A stretch of 64,000 nucleotides of DNA, taken from positions 434,001-498,000 of the forward strand of contig JADJPL010000004.1 of the NCBI GenBank assembly GCA_016713275.1, in the 5' to 3' direction. Under the pieces are notes generated by a model, which was not told the DNA's origin, did no database searches, and worked only from the letters and a program-made list of their open reading frames with translations. The translations under genes were made by a program, and so were the position numbers. This DNA is from Haliscomenobacter sp. GTDB taxonomy: Bacteria; Bacteroidota; Bacteroidia; Chitinophagales; Saprospiraceae. Shown here in pieces: positions 15,802-25,444 of the stretch; position 1 is the stretch's first letter; the number at the start of each line of letters is the position of its first letter.

Positions 15802-17418
15802 CTACATCTTGTACAATTGTTCCATGGAGTTATCGGGTTTCCAGTTCCAGGGTAGCAGATCGTCGATATTGTTGACGGTTCTTGCGGGCAGTTTGTCGAG
15901 CACGTCTGCCAGGTAGGCCAGGGGGTTGATCTGGCGGGCTTTGCAGGTAGCCAGGATGGAGTAGACGACGGCAGCGCGCTGAGCTGCTTCGTGGTTGCCT
16001 GCAAAAAGGTAATTCTTACGGCCCAGGGCGATGGGGCGGATGCTGTTTTCCACGAGGTTATTGTCGATCTCCAGGATGCCGTTGGTGGTGTAGACCAGGA
16101 GCTCGTCCCACTGCTTGAGGGTGTAATGAATGGCAATGCTCAGCGCGTTTTTGGGCGTCAGGGTGGGGGCCAGGTCCAGCATCCGGGTTTTGATCCCGGC
16201 CAGGATGGGTTTAGCCTGAGCCCGCGCGTCCAGCCGGGCATCGGCACTCAGGCCTTCGGTACGGCAAAAGCGTTCTATCGCATACAGGCGCTGGATTTGC
16301 TCTACAAAGTAGGAGGCCTGCTCCTGTTCCACTACCAGCGCATCGGCGAACTTGCGGCGCACGTGCGCCCAGCAGCCCACCATCGTGACGCCTTCATTGG
16401 CCTTGGGCATGGAGTCATAGGCGGTATAGGCATCTGTTTGCAGATAGCCGCTGAAGGTGCTCAGATGATCGCGCACGTACTTCCCTGCGCGTCCTTTTTC
16501 ATACACAAACAGTACGCTGCCCTCCACCGGGTCCCGGTAGGCCCAGTAATAGCCCAGGTGGGTGGCTCCTTTTTTATCCTGATCCAGCACCCGGATGGTG
16601 GATTCGTCCGCCATCAGGTAGTTGCTGCCCAGCATGCTGCTGCGGATGCGTTCGTAGAGGATTTGCAGCAGGGCGATGACTTGTTTGACCCACCCGTTGA
16701 GGGTCACGTCGTTGATATCGATGCCGCTGCGTTTGAACATCATCAACTGGCGGTACAGCGGCAGATGATCCGCATATTTGCTCACCAAGATGTAAGCCAG
16801 CAGCATCGGGCCCGGGATCCCTTTATCAATCACGCGCACGGGCGCCGGGGCAATGAGCATCCCTTCTGCCTGTGGCCGCGCATATTTGGTGCGGATAAAC
16901 CGCCGGACAAAAAAGTGTCCGGGGATGTAATCCAACTCTTCGGTCACCTCTTCGCCGATGCGCACGCAGCCCGTGAGGTCTTCCTGTGGCTCCAGCAGGA
17001 TGTTCAGCCTGGGAATATCTTCGGGAATCGGGCGGCGGCCAGGATGGGCGCGCCTGGGCTGCTTGCTTTTGCTGCGCTGGGGCAGCGGGGTGTGCTGCGC
17101 CTGAAGCGATTGCGCCAGGGCGACGAGCTGCTCGGCAAACAAGCTCAATTGTTCCTCGTTGATGCTTGCCGTTTGGTAGCGCTCGCTGCGCCGCTGCATG
17201 AGCCCTTTGATGGCCCTGCGGAAACGGTCGCGCTCTTCTTCCAGCGCTTGCTCTAAGACCGCTTTTTCGGCTTCCAACTGCATCTTCTCGGATTCCAAGG
17301 CCGCTGCTTTCGCTTCGGCTTGCTCCTGGCGCGCCGCCTGCGCGCGCAAACGCAGCAGCTCCTGTTTCAGGGAAGCGTATTCCGATTGGCGGATCTTGAT
17401 GTGCTGCGCGTTTTTCAT
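15802..17418 (-). CDS. tnpC: IS66 transposase TnpC
   Basis: A 538-residue DDE transposase. Start placed at MKNAQHIKIRQSEYASLK (17418); the longer frame to 17592 has no family support. Coiled coil at residues 20-80, basic KSKQPRRAHPGRRPIP around 110, first Asp in MADESTIRVLDQ, second Asp in LQTDAYTAYDSM, and Glu in NNLVENSIRPIALGRKN. The C-terminal IS66 segment ends WNWKPDNSMEQLYKM. All three catalytic residues and both ends are intact, so the element could be active and could also mobilise derivatives with matching ends. Confidence 0.95.
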   Translation of the reverse strand: MKNAQHIKIRQSEYASLKQELLRLRAQAARQEQAEAKAAALESEKMQLEAEKAVLEQALEEERDRFRRAIKGLMQRRSERYQTASINEEQLSLFAEQLVALAQSLQAQHTPLPQRSKSKQPRRAHPGRRPIPEDIPRLNILLEPQEDLTGCVRIGEEVTEELDYIPGHFFVRRFIRTKYARPQAEGMLIAPAPVRVIDKGIPGPMLLAYILVSKYADHLPLYRQLMMFKRSGIDINDVTLNGWVKQVIALLQILYERIRSSMLGSNYLMADESTIRVLDQDKKGATHLGYYWAYRDPVEGSVLFVYEKGRAGKYVRDHLSTFSGYLQTDAYTAYDSMPKANEGVTMVGCWAHVRRKFADALVVEQEQASYFVEQIQRLYAIERFCRTEGLSADARLDARAQAKPILAGIKTRMLDLAPTLTPKNALSIAIHYTLKQWDELLVYTTNGILEIDNNLVENSIRPIALGRKNYLFAGNHEAAQRAAVVYSILATCKARQINPLAYLADVLDKLPARTVNNIDDLLPWNWKPDNSMEQLYKM

Positions 17419-17536
17419 AATCCAAAAATCGCTATAAAACGGCGCATAAACCCAACATAAACAGCCTTTTTTATACACACCAGCCCCCTGAATTTTCCAC
17501 GCCGTAGGGATAACTTTTCGATTTTTACTTTCCAGC

Positions 17537-17929
17537 CTATGCGTTTTCCACATTTGCGCTGCGCAAGACTGGATTTTCGCCCGGCAGCGCAAAACGCTTG
17601 CGCCGCTGGATGCTGCCCAGGGAAATCCCCTCCAAAATCAGCACCAGTTCTTCCCAGCTCAACTGGACACCTGCGGCGCTATCTTCCCGGCGCGGGCGCT
17701 CAAAACTGCCCCGCTCCAGCCGCTTGCTGTAAATGGCAAACCCGCTGCGGTCCCACAGCAGCACCTTGATCATATCCCGCTTGCGGTTCAAAAAAACATA
17801 CACTTCCCCGCTGGTGGGGTTGCGCCGAAGGTGGTTGCGCACCAGCCCGCTCAGCCCGTCAAAGCTCTTGCGCATATCCGTGGGCTGCCCGTAGAGATAA
17901 TACTTGTGTTGTGCATGCAGCGCAATCAT
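17537..17929 (-). CDS. tnpB: IS66 accessory protein TnpB (Orf2)
   Basis: A 130-residue IS66 Orf2 protein needed with TnpA and TnpC for transposition. The family core YYLYGQPTDMRKSFDGLSGL is near the N-terminus and VYVFLNRKRDMIKVLLWDRS in the middle. Its start overlaps the tnpA stop in ATGA (17926-17929). The C-terminal 30 residues are less typical. Confidence 0.93.
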   Translation of the reverse strand: MIALHAQHKYYLYGQPTDMRKSFDGLSGLVRNHLRRNPTSGEVYVFLNRKRDMIKVLLWDRSGFAIYSKRLERGSFERPRREDSAAGVQLSWEELVLILEGISLGSIQRRKRFALPGENPVLRSANVENA

Positions 17930-18225
17930 CGCCCGAGCTTTTGAACCAATGCCGCTAGGTAGCCGGCGTCCGGAAGCGCTTCAAAGCGCAAAGCGATAGC
18001 GCCCACGTGCAGCGTCAGCACCGATGCAGCCCCTTGCACAACCCCTCGCTGGATCTCTACAAAACCAGCGCCTGGCCCATCATCTGCCATCTGCTGCTGC
18101 CAGTGATAGAGCGTGGCAACTGACACGCCATGCGCTTTGGCGAAACGGGATATGCTCTGCTGCCGATTGGCAAACTGCTCCAATAGCGCTGCGCGCTCCT
18201 GTGAGCTGTATCGTTTTCTTCCCAT
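17926..18225 (-). CDS. tnpA: IS66 accessory protein TnpA (HTH)
   Basis: A 99-residue protein with an N-terminal helix-turn-helix (RYSSQERAALLEQFANRQQ, then ISRFAKAHGVSVATLYHWQQ), as in IS66 OrfA/TnpA. It is the first gene of the element, starting 67 bp inside the right end, and is translationally coupled to tnpB. Confidence 0.9.
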   Translation of the reverse strand: MGRKRYSSQERAALLEQFANRQQSISRFAKAHGVSVATLYHWQQQMADDGPGAGFVEIQRGVVQGAASVLTLHVGAIALRFEALPDAGYLAALVQKLGR

Positions 18226-18292
18226 CGCGTTTTTGCCCGTAAGATCCCTAATCGCCCTCGGGTTGGCAATATGGGGTTGGTCGGGGGCTTAC

Positions 18293-18300
18293 CCACAACC
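18293..18300. repeat. IS66 target-site duplication, right
   Basis: CCACAACC, identical to 15308-15315. The nurA stop codon region starts about 30 bp further on, so the element landed between the uracil-DNA-glycosylase and nurA 3' ends without damaging either. Confidence 0.9.
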
Positions 18301-18332
18301 AGGGGAGAAATTCAGAAAAAATGCCGGAGCAT

Positions 18333-19575
18333 TCACTTGACTCCTTCCCTGGAGAATTTTTCCAACAATACCGAACTCGGCCTGTTGGCCAAAGAGACGA
18401 CTTGGTTGACCAGGGCGATGGGAACCAGGGAATTTTCATACATGTCGCAACGCAGTTTCCTCAGATTATGCATCACAACATCGAGGTTCTTGAAGTCTGC
18501 CTTTTTGGGATCATTTACCACAAACTTGTCCTTCGCCGGTAAAGTCATCACATAGACATGGCCTTCGGGAGTATGAAAAATCAATTTGCTGCTGTAATAA
18601 GACGTGGAAGCATAAGGATTTCTAGGATCTGGAATTCCCGGAATAACATTTTTGTAAATATATTCATTGCTCAACATAAGCACCTTCCCTTTTCGCAAGC
18701 AAAGGTTCTTTTTCCTTGCTGTACATTGGAGAACAGATAAAATCAGCATGTTCTGCAAATGCGCCGCTTTTTTCCAATCCCACCAAATGTAGCGGATAAT
18801 GCTCCTCGAGAAAATTGCATAGATCCCGCATGGGCTTGTGCATATTGGCCGTTTGCCCGAAAAAGCCCAAAGGTCCATCCTTGATGAAGAGAATGCTCTT
18901 CAACAGGTCCGGCTTCCTTTTAAGCAGGTATTTGATCAGGTGAATGATGATCATGTGTTCAAGGGTCGTGGTCAACAATATCCGTGGCACGGCAGGATGG
19001 GCTTGGACAACTAGCCAACTGATATTCTTCCTGCATTTGGGCTTGATCGTACTCCCTAAAAATAAACCATATTAGGGAATCCATAAAGCGCTCGCCGCTC
19101 CTGTCCTTCTCGAAAAATTCAAGTAGCGCTTTGCGCACCGAATCGGTCAAATTGTTTAGCTTATACGAAATATTCCGGGTTGGAACTACCAGTTTAATCC
19201 GTTCCAGATCCTTGAATTTCGCCATGTCTTCAGGAAAAGGAACGGCTTTTCCTCCAGGTGCTCCAAATGCTCCAGGTCGAACCAAAGGGCCCCGAACTGG
19301 AAATAAGCCATCCGGGAAGACGGGAACGTTTTCTGTATATCAACCTCCGTATATCCTCCATCCACGGCGATGATATTGCTGATCGGATTTTTGCTCAGCG
19401 CTTCAAAATCCAGGATATAAGCCGATTGCTTTAAATCGTTGGGGTCAACTTCCCGGGGTATGTTTTCACAATCCTTCAAGAATTTCTGTACTTCCGGATC
19501 ATTGATGATGTAGCTGTGGTTGGTTTTATGCGCTACCTCTGAAGCCTTACGCGAATTGATATTCATGTATCCCAT
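18333..19575 (-). CDS. nurA: NurA-domain nuclease, partner of HerA (three frameshifts)
   Basis: Four overlapping readings join to one protein of about 412 residues. The first carries IIAVDGGYTEVDIQKTF with the motif I aspartate; the third has ILFIKDGPLGFFGQT, the second metal-binding aspartate (DG[S/P]L) of NurA 5'-3' nucleases. The breaks are one-base changes in AAAA at about 19245, CCC at about 18995 and AAAA at about 18690. The start lies 7 bp after the herA stop. HerA-NurA complexes resect or degrade DNA in archaea and in several bacterial defence systems. Last gene of the seven-gene operon. Confidence 0.8.
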
Positions 19576-19582
19576 AAAGTCT

Positions 19583-21664
19583 TCATTTTTTGTTGGCTAA
19601 AAAGCGGTCGATCTGAACGGACACGACGTATGGATTGGTATAGGTCTTCATGCGCACGAAGCCCTTGTCATTGGTGGCACTGAACCGCACCAGGGAATCG
19701 GTAAAATCGCTGAAGTCGTAGTACTTCTTGAGTTCCCGCAATTCATCATCGTTATTCAAATGCGCGATAAACCAGTTTTGGGTATTCTTCAGAATATTGG
19801 AACTGATCGAACTCACTTCCTGGGTGGCATAGATCATCCCGATATTCAGCTTGGCGCCTTCCTTGGCTATCCGGTTGTAGATCTGACTGAGATCCTTGTC
19901 CTCTTTCTTGGGGAAAAGGTTGTGGGCTTCTTCAAAATAGAACTGGATGAAGTTATTGGGCTTGTTCTCTATAAATCGCCGCATGGAGTTTTCAAAGATC
20001 TTCCGGCACAAGCGTTCGGAAAACATATTCTTGACCTCCGGCGACCCTTGAGAAAGGTCAACGATCACAATTCTGCCTTCTCGGAGTTCTGCTGAAATTT
20101 TTTCTTCAAAGGAGGTGTCCGATTGATTGGTATGCAGGTTGAGCAGGTCCGTTACTTTCAGCTTCTGCCATCCGCTGACCAGGCTGTTCGTTCCCGGCTT
20201 TTTCTTTCTGGTCAGCATCGCCAGCATGGCCTGCAGGTCGTCGTCTGCCCATTCCTTGCCTTTATCCTTCTTGTATTTACTAAAAAACGGAAAGTCGGTG
20301 TTGTTATAATTTTCCCATACCCACTCAAACCAAATGATCGCATCATCGAGGGAAATATATTTATTGGGATCAATGCCTCCTTCCCGAACGGATGAATTGA
20401 TTTCGGCTGCTCCAGTGAACCTGATTTTAAAATCCTTAGGCACTGAAAAACCAGCCTTCCTAAGAATACACAAATAGGCCGCCTGCTTTCTGTCAAATCG
20501 TATTTGAACAGATTTATCCGAATCGTAATCCTCCGGTTTATCTAACCCTACGGCGAGGAAGTTATTCAGATAATCGCTGCTGTCTCCCTTTTCTCTGAAA
20601 TAGTTGGCAATGAGCTCAAAACCGGTTTCGACTTCCCTGAAAAAATTGACTTTCATGACCTCGAAACCCTGCTTTTCCAGCACGCTGTACCGGGTAACGT
20701 CTTTTTGGTAGAGTTCAAAAATAGCCGTTCCGTCATCCTGCATGTTGGCATTCGCGTATTCTCCGTTCACGTCAAAAATGATCTGCCCAACCGGAAATTT
20801 CGGGGCGCCTTCGGTGTCAAAAGGATTGAGATTCTCTTCTGCGCCACCATGTCGCTCCCAGGAATCAAGCGTTCCTTTGGATTTCCGGGATATTTCCACA
20901 GTAGCTTCAATGATCTTCTTGACGGTATTGGATTTACCGGTCCTGGTCATCCCAAACAGGGCGGTGCGCTTTCCCAGAAAGTCTTTGGGGCTTATGAACA
21001 CCGTGACTTCCTCCATATTCTTTTGAAATCTTCGGCTGGAGCTGTACCGGATCTTCCCGATTTTGAATTCCTTCTCACTCCCATGGATCTCATCCCGGTC
21101 CCGCTGATTGACGATCCTTTCCAAAACGTCTCCGGTGGGTTTGTACACCCTGTAGTTATTTGCAGAATAGAAATTTTCAAGGTCGGCGCCGAATTCGGTC
21201 ACCAACCTGGTTTTCCACTCCCCGCCCTCCAAATAAGGCTCTTCTACTTTATAAAATGCACCCAAAATCCGGCATTCCAGGCCGGAAAAACTAAACTCGT
21301 ACCGGGTGAAGGTATCCAGTTTGGTCTCCTTGCGTTCAGCCCCGGCGCGTCCCGCGGTATCCATGCCGTCCTTGTAATACTCGATCATCGAACTAACGAC
21401 TTCATTATCCGTCGGCAATCTGGTCGGGCCAATAGCCCGGAGCAAAAGCGCCTCTTCCACCTCATCCTCCCCATCGTAAAAAGCCAGCAGAAAGGCTCCC
21501 TGCGGAATGCCTTGAACCTGATGTTTCCAGGCATCCGAAACCAGGACGTACATTTTTCCGTAATCGATGTAAAACGGCCGGCCTACAAACCATTCCTTCT
21601 GTCTTCCTTTTTGCAAGATGTCCGCAGAGACGAGCGCATCGATCTTATCCTTTAACAGCGACAT
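19583..21664 (-). CDS. herA: HerA-type DNA translocase (DUF87/FtsK-HerA superfamily)
   Basis: A 693-residue hexameric ATPase, intact. Residues 1-120 form the HAS-barrel-like N-terminal region; Walker A is FGMTRTGKSNTVKK at about 237-250. QIIFDVNGEYAN follows; Walker B is QFYFEEAHNLFPKK, and IGMIYATQEVSSISSN is the sensor region near the C-terminus. An insertion of about 200 residues between Walker A and B carries no motif I recognise. HerA pumps DNA through its ring and feeds the associated NurA nuclease. Gaps are 18 bp to the methyltransferase and 7 bp to nurA. Confidence 0.93.
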   Translation of the reverse strand: MSLLKDKIDALVSADILQKGRQKEWFVGRPFYIDYGKMYVLVSDAWKHQVQGIPQGAFLLAFYDGEDEVEEALLLRAIGPTRLPTDNEVVSSMIEYYKDGMDTAGRAGAERKETKLDTFTRYEFSFSGLECRILGAFYKVEEPYLEGGEWKTRLVTEFGADLENFYSANNYRVYKPTGDVLERIVNQRDRDEIHGSEKEFKIGKIRYSSSRRFQKNMEEVTVFISPKDFLGKRTALFGMTRTGKSNTVKKIIEATVEISRKSKGTLDSWERHGGAEENLNPFDTEGAPKFPVGQIIFDVNGEYANANMQDDGTAIFELYQKDVTRYSVLEKQGFEVMKVNFFREVETGFELIANYFREKGDSSDYLNNFLAVGLDKPEDYDSDKSVQIRFDRKQAAYLCILRKAGFSVPKDFKIRFTGAAEINSSVREGGIDPNKYISLDDAIIWFEWVWENYNNTDFPFFSKYKKDKGKEWADDDLQAMLAMLTRKKKPGTNSLVSGWQKLKVTDLLNLHTNQSDTSFEEKISAELREGRIVIVDLSQGSPEVKNMFSERLCRKIFENSMRRFIENKPNNFIQFYFEEAHNLFPKKEDKDLSQIYNRIAKEGAKLNIGMIYATQEVSSISSNILKNTQNWFIAHLNNDDELRELKKYYDFSDFTDSLVRFSATNDKGFVRMKTYTNPYVVSVQIDRFLANKK

Positions 21665-21682
21665 AGTTTCAACATTTGGGGA

Positions 21683-22687
21683 TTAAATAATGGTAATTTC
21701 TGTTTGCAGTTCAGGGTCACTAAAACGTATCTTTGATTGCTGTGCATAGTCCTCATTGATCTCTATGCTCAGCCATCTTCGTTTCAACTTTTCGGCAACA
21801 TAGCCGGTCGTATTGCTTCCGGCAAACGGGTCTAAGACCAAATCGTTTTCACCGGTAAGAAAGCGGATGAAAAAGGCGACAAGCCCCGGGTGCATGGTCG
21901 CGGGATGCCTCCGGATGCCGTTTTCTCTTAAAACTCTGGAAAAAAAATCATTGGAGGAAGCGTTGGAGAAGCTCAATACATTATCCGGAAGCCTGCCTTT
22001 TTCCTGAAACTCTGCGACCGAAAAGGGCAAACGCACTTCCCGGTGCTCATCCAAGGGCTCCATTTCAAATAAATTATGGGCAATGCTTCCGCCGTGATCT
22101 TTCAAAAAGCCATGCTCGCTGATATGATGCCCGGAGGGACGCTTACCTCTGTTGAAATCCTGACGGCTCAGCAACTGCTCCATGCTCTTGCTGTAGGGGC
22201 GAAGCACGTTGGTGTTGTCCGCCTTTGGAAAATCTGATTTCGCCATCCACCACACATGAGTATAGGTATCCACCGTGCGGATGCGTTCCCGGGTCACCCA
22301 TTGGGCGGGCGAGGGCAACCTGGAAGGGTTGTAGCAAATGAATTCCTGGATCAAGCGAAAACCCGCTTGTTCTTCTTTCACGAAACCGAGTAAAGACTCC
22401 AGGTGCAGCAAGGACTGCACCGGGCGCTTCGATTCCCAGGCATTCCCGATCTCTATCACCACGGAACCGTCTTCCGATAGAAGCGCTGAGAAAACCGGCG
22501 CCAAATTTATAAACCACTCCCGGTAGGCATCTCCGTTCAGGTTTCCATAGCGCTTCTTATTGTTTAACGGGAATGGCGGGGAGGTAATGATTAAATTCAC
22601 CTTTCCCCTGAATGCATCAAAATCGGTACTCCCTAAAATATTCAACGCATCTCCGCAAAAAAAACGGCCAAACCTTGTTTTATACAT
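21683..22687 (-). CDS. Beta-class DNA methyltransferase (N4-cytosine or N6-adenine)
   Basis: A 334-residue intact DNA methyltransferase of the N6/N4 family. Motif IV is LIITSPPFPLNN near residue 35 and motif I is LDPFAGSNTTGYVAEKL near residue 285, the beta-class order. The SPPF/TSPP form is most often found in N4-cytosine enzymes. KRRWLSIEINEDYAQQS after motif I is the usual acidic SAM-binding strand. It lies between the type III restriction gene (33 bp) and herA (18 bp), so its job is most simply to mark host DNA against the HerA-NurA module. Confidence 0.9.
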   Translation of the reverse strand: MYKTRFGRFFCGDALNILGSTDFDAFRGKVNLIITSPPFPLNNKKRYGNLNGDAYREWFINLAPVFSALLSEDGSVVIEIGNAWESKRPVQSLLHLESLLGFVKEEQAGFRLIQEFICYNPSRLPSPAQWVTRERIRTVDTYTHVWWMAKSDFPKADNTNVLRPYSKSMEQLLSRQDFNRGKRPSGHHISEHGFLKDHGGSIAHNLFEMEPLDEHREVRLPFSVAEFQEKGRLPDNVLSFSNASSNDFFSRVLRENGIRRHPATMHPGLVAFFIRFLTGENDLVLDPFAGSNTTGYVAEKLKRRWLSIEINEDYAQQSKIRFSDPELQTEITII

Positions 22688-22720
22688 CTTCCTTTGGCTT
22701 TGTCAGTCAAATCAAACAGA

Positions 22721-25444
22721 TCAGCTCAATCCCCGCCCAGCCATTATCTCCGACCCCTTCACCATCCGGTACGCCATCCTGCTGGCGGAGGCCAACTGTT
22801 CGGCATACTCGGCTTTGGCCCTGACCACGGCATCGTCTACCATATTGTCGCCCTTGACTTCGATGATGACGTAGGAACCGTCGCGCTGCTGCACCAGGAA
22901 GTCGGGGTAATAGCTGCGCACGGTGTGCGACAGAGGATCAATGTAGTGCACCACAAAATCCGACTGTCCGTGCGTGAGCATGCCGGTAAACCAAACCTTG
23001 TCCACAGACTTATCCCGCAGGAGGCGCAGGAATAGCTCCCGCTCGGGCTGGGAATCAAAGCAGTACGCGTCGAGGTGGAAAGACTTGCTGGATACATCGC
23101 TCAGGTAGGCATCCGTAAGGCGCACGGTGAGGTCGGGGTCGGATTTGAAGTAAAACGTAGCCAGAATATCGGGCTCTTCGGAGGTGTGCGCTTTTAAAGG
23201 ATGGTCTCCGGGCGCTGCATCGGTGATTGGAGCATTTACCGAGCGCAAATATAGGCTGTTCCGTGTCTTGACGAGTTCGACTTCGATCTCATCGTCGGAC
23301 TTGAACTCCTGCAGTTCGAAAAATTCGCCGAACAGCCGCGGGATGATCCAGTCGTACAGCAATTCGTTGAACGCGTTGACGGCTTTCAGGATATCGGGAA
23401 TCCCTTGCTTGCTGCCCGCTAGTACCTGCCGGATGCGCAAGGGCGAGAAATTGAGGTAGCGGGCGATCTCTGCCACCAGGGTGAGCTCCGAAAAAATGCG
23501 TTGCTCCTTGATGTGGGTGACGTCCTCCTCTGGACCGAGTTTTTTGCTCAGGTCCGAAAGGCTGCGCTCCGAGCGGAAAATCTTGTATCGTTCGGTATCC
23601 GCTTTTTCCAGTTCCAGGTCTATGTCCTCCGCCACGGTTTTTCCCTGAGCTGATGGAGCTTGCGCACGCGGTGCAGCTTGACCTTGACCGGAGGCGGCAG
23701 CGCATGCACTTCGATCGTCTGCTTTTTATCACCGGTATTGTTGAGGGCATCTACGGAAAGCTTGAAGTTGCTGGCGAGTTCGCCGTCTAGGATGCGCACG
23801 TTTTCCTCGGAAAGGAACACCAATCCGGTCTCCTGCACATCGCCGATCTGGCGCAGGCAGCGCATGGTGGCCTGAAGCACGAACACCTTGGATTTGGGCT
23901 CGCGGTGCAGCCCCACGCCAAACAGCGAGCGGCAGTTCCAGCCTTCTTTTCCTTTGTTGACGAGCAGAATGAACTGCTTCTCCGATCCAAGGGTATCCAG
24001 GTTCCGGAATTCCCGGAGATCGTCGTTGGTCGTGATCTTGTCGTCGCCGACGTTGACCAGAATCTTCGTGTGGGGAAGGTTCATCTCGGCAAGCACCTGC
24101 TCGACCGCCGGGCGCAATTCTTGCTGCAATTCTTCGATGGTGGAGGCGAAGAACGCGAACTTGGGCAGCATCCCCTCGTAGCGCTTTTCGCCATAGACTT
24201 TCCAAAACTCGCCAATCGCATAGCGCACAAAAGGCAGGGTCTGTGCCTTGATGTTCTCAAAACCATTTATCCGCACCCGCTTGAGGTACTTGTGCTCGAT
24301 CGCATCCTGCAGGCCATAGGCATAGACCACTTCGGGCAGCAGCCGGTTGCCGACGTACGGGGTGCCGGTGTAGTTGTAACACCCCACCACATGGGTGCCC
24401 GCATCCCGCAGACTGATGGCCAGCTCATTGATGGTGACGCGCAGGCTCGTTGCTTTGGAGGTGGGCAGCAGGTCGTCGGCGAGCTTGGTGCCGAATACGT
24501 GGTGGGCTTCGTCCACATAAATGCCCAGCTGCTGCAGGCGGGTGAGCTTGGCAAAACGCTGATTGGTGATCAGCTCCGCGTCGGTGTCAATATCGAATCC
24601 GTAAAGATCCTCGAAGTCCTGGTTGAGGGACTTCGCCTTGTAGTACTTGCTGCCTTCCTTGAAGAGTTCATTCACCGGCGTGCCGGCCTTGTGCTGCTTC
24701 TTGAGGATGATCTTCTGCGTATTGGAGATGATGATGTTGAACATCGAGCGGTCAATGGCATTGAGGGCATCGCCGCTCTCGTCCAGGAAGTGGAACTTGA
24801 GCTGACTGTCGAGCTGATGCACGTATTCTGCAGGCACGATCAGAGATTTGTCGAAGGTCTGTATCTCTCGAAGCGACTGCAACACCGTCTTGTCCGGGGC
24901 GAACACCAGCGCGTTGTGGCAGTATTTTTCATCCTTGGGGTATTTGTTGGCCAGCAGAAATTCGTAGAAGATACTGGCCGCCATGAGCACGGTCTTGCCC
25001 AGCCCCATCGTGAGCGCAAAGATATAGTTGGGATAGCTCTGCTGAAAGGCCTTGATCTGCTCAAACACCTGCCGAAACAGGGCCTTGTCTTCCTCCTGAT
25101 GCAGCTCGAAAGGCGTAAAGAGCGTGCCCTGGCCTCGGCGGTCAATCCCCACGGTGAGCCGGCCTTCGAAGCGGTTGCGCTTTTCGAACCAGTCTTCGAA
25201 GATCTCGTACAGGAAGCGGTTGTCGCAAAACTCCTTGAGGAATACGTACATCTCCAGGGCCTCGAATTGCGGGCGCCGCAGGTAAGCTCCGGGGTTGTCC
25301 GGATTGTTGAAGTCCAGAAACTTGCGCGTGAGCGGTTTGGCAGGCCGCGTAGATCTCCCGGCGCTTGTGCTCGTGAAACAGGCGCAGGTAGGTGTAGAAG
25401 GCAAAATCGACAGCCTGGGTCCGTGTTTGGGTTTTCTTAGCCAT
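22721..25444 (-). CDS. res: Type III restriction enzyme Res subunit (two frameshifts)
   Basis: Begins MAKKTQTRTQAVDFAFYTYL at 25444, overlapping the mod stop by 8 bp. Helicase motif I is ALTMGLGKTVLMAAS (about 25005), DEAH box GIYVDEAHHVFGTKL (about 24510), and the C-terminal endonuclease carries YYPDFLVQQRDGSY then VIIEVKGDN, a PD-(D/E)XK site. Breaks lie at about 25345 and at an A5 run near 23640; corrected length is about 907 residues, normal for Res. It would translocate on DNA and cleave unmodified sites with Mod. Confidence 0.9.

Larger units (their letters stand above)
15316..18292 (-). mobile_element. Complete IS66-family element with nested left ends
   Basis: Ends are GTAAGCCCTCTACCAAC at 15316 and the complement of GTAAGCCCCCGACCAAC ending at 18292, flanked by the 8-bp duplication CCACAACC. 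It carries tnpA, tnpB and tnpC on the minus strand. The left end is present three times, at 15316, 15483 and 15786, each followed by a longer piece of the tnpC 3' end; only the third is joined to the whole element. The duplication flanks the outermost ends, so the nested structure is contained in one insertion or formed after it. Confidence 0.92.

Noticed and set aside
15991..17256. 421-codon plus-strand frame across IS66 tnpC
   Set aside because: Antisense shadow; tnpC has all its motifs on the other strand.
23905..25440. 511-codon plus-strand frame across res
   Set aside because: Antisense shadow of the type III Res gene; no recognisable motif.
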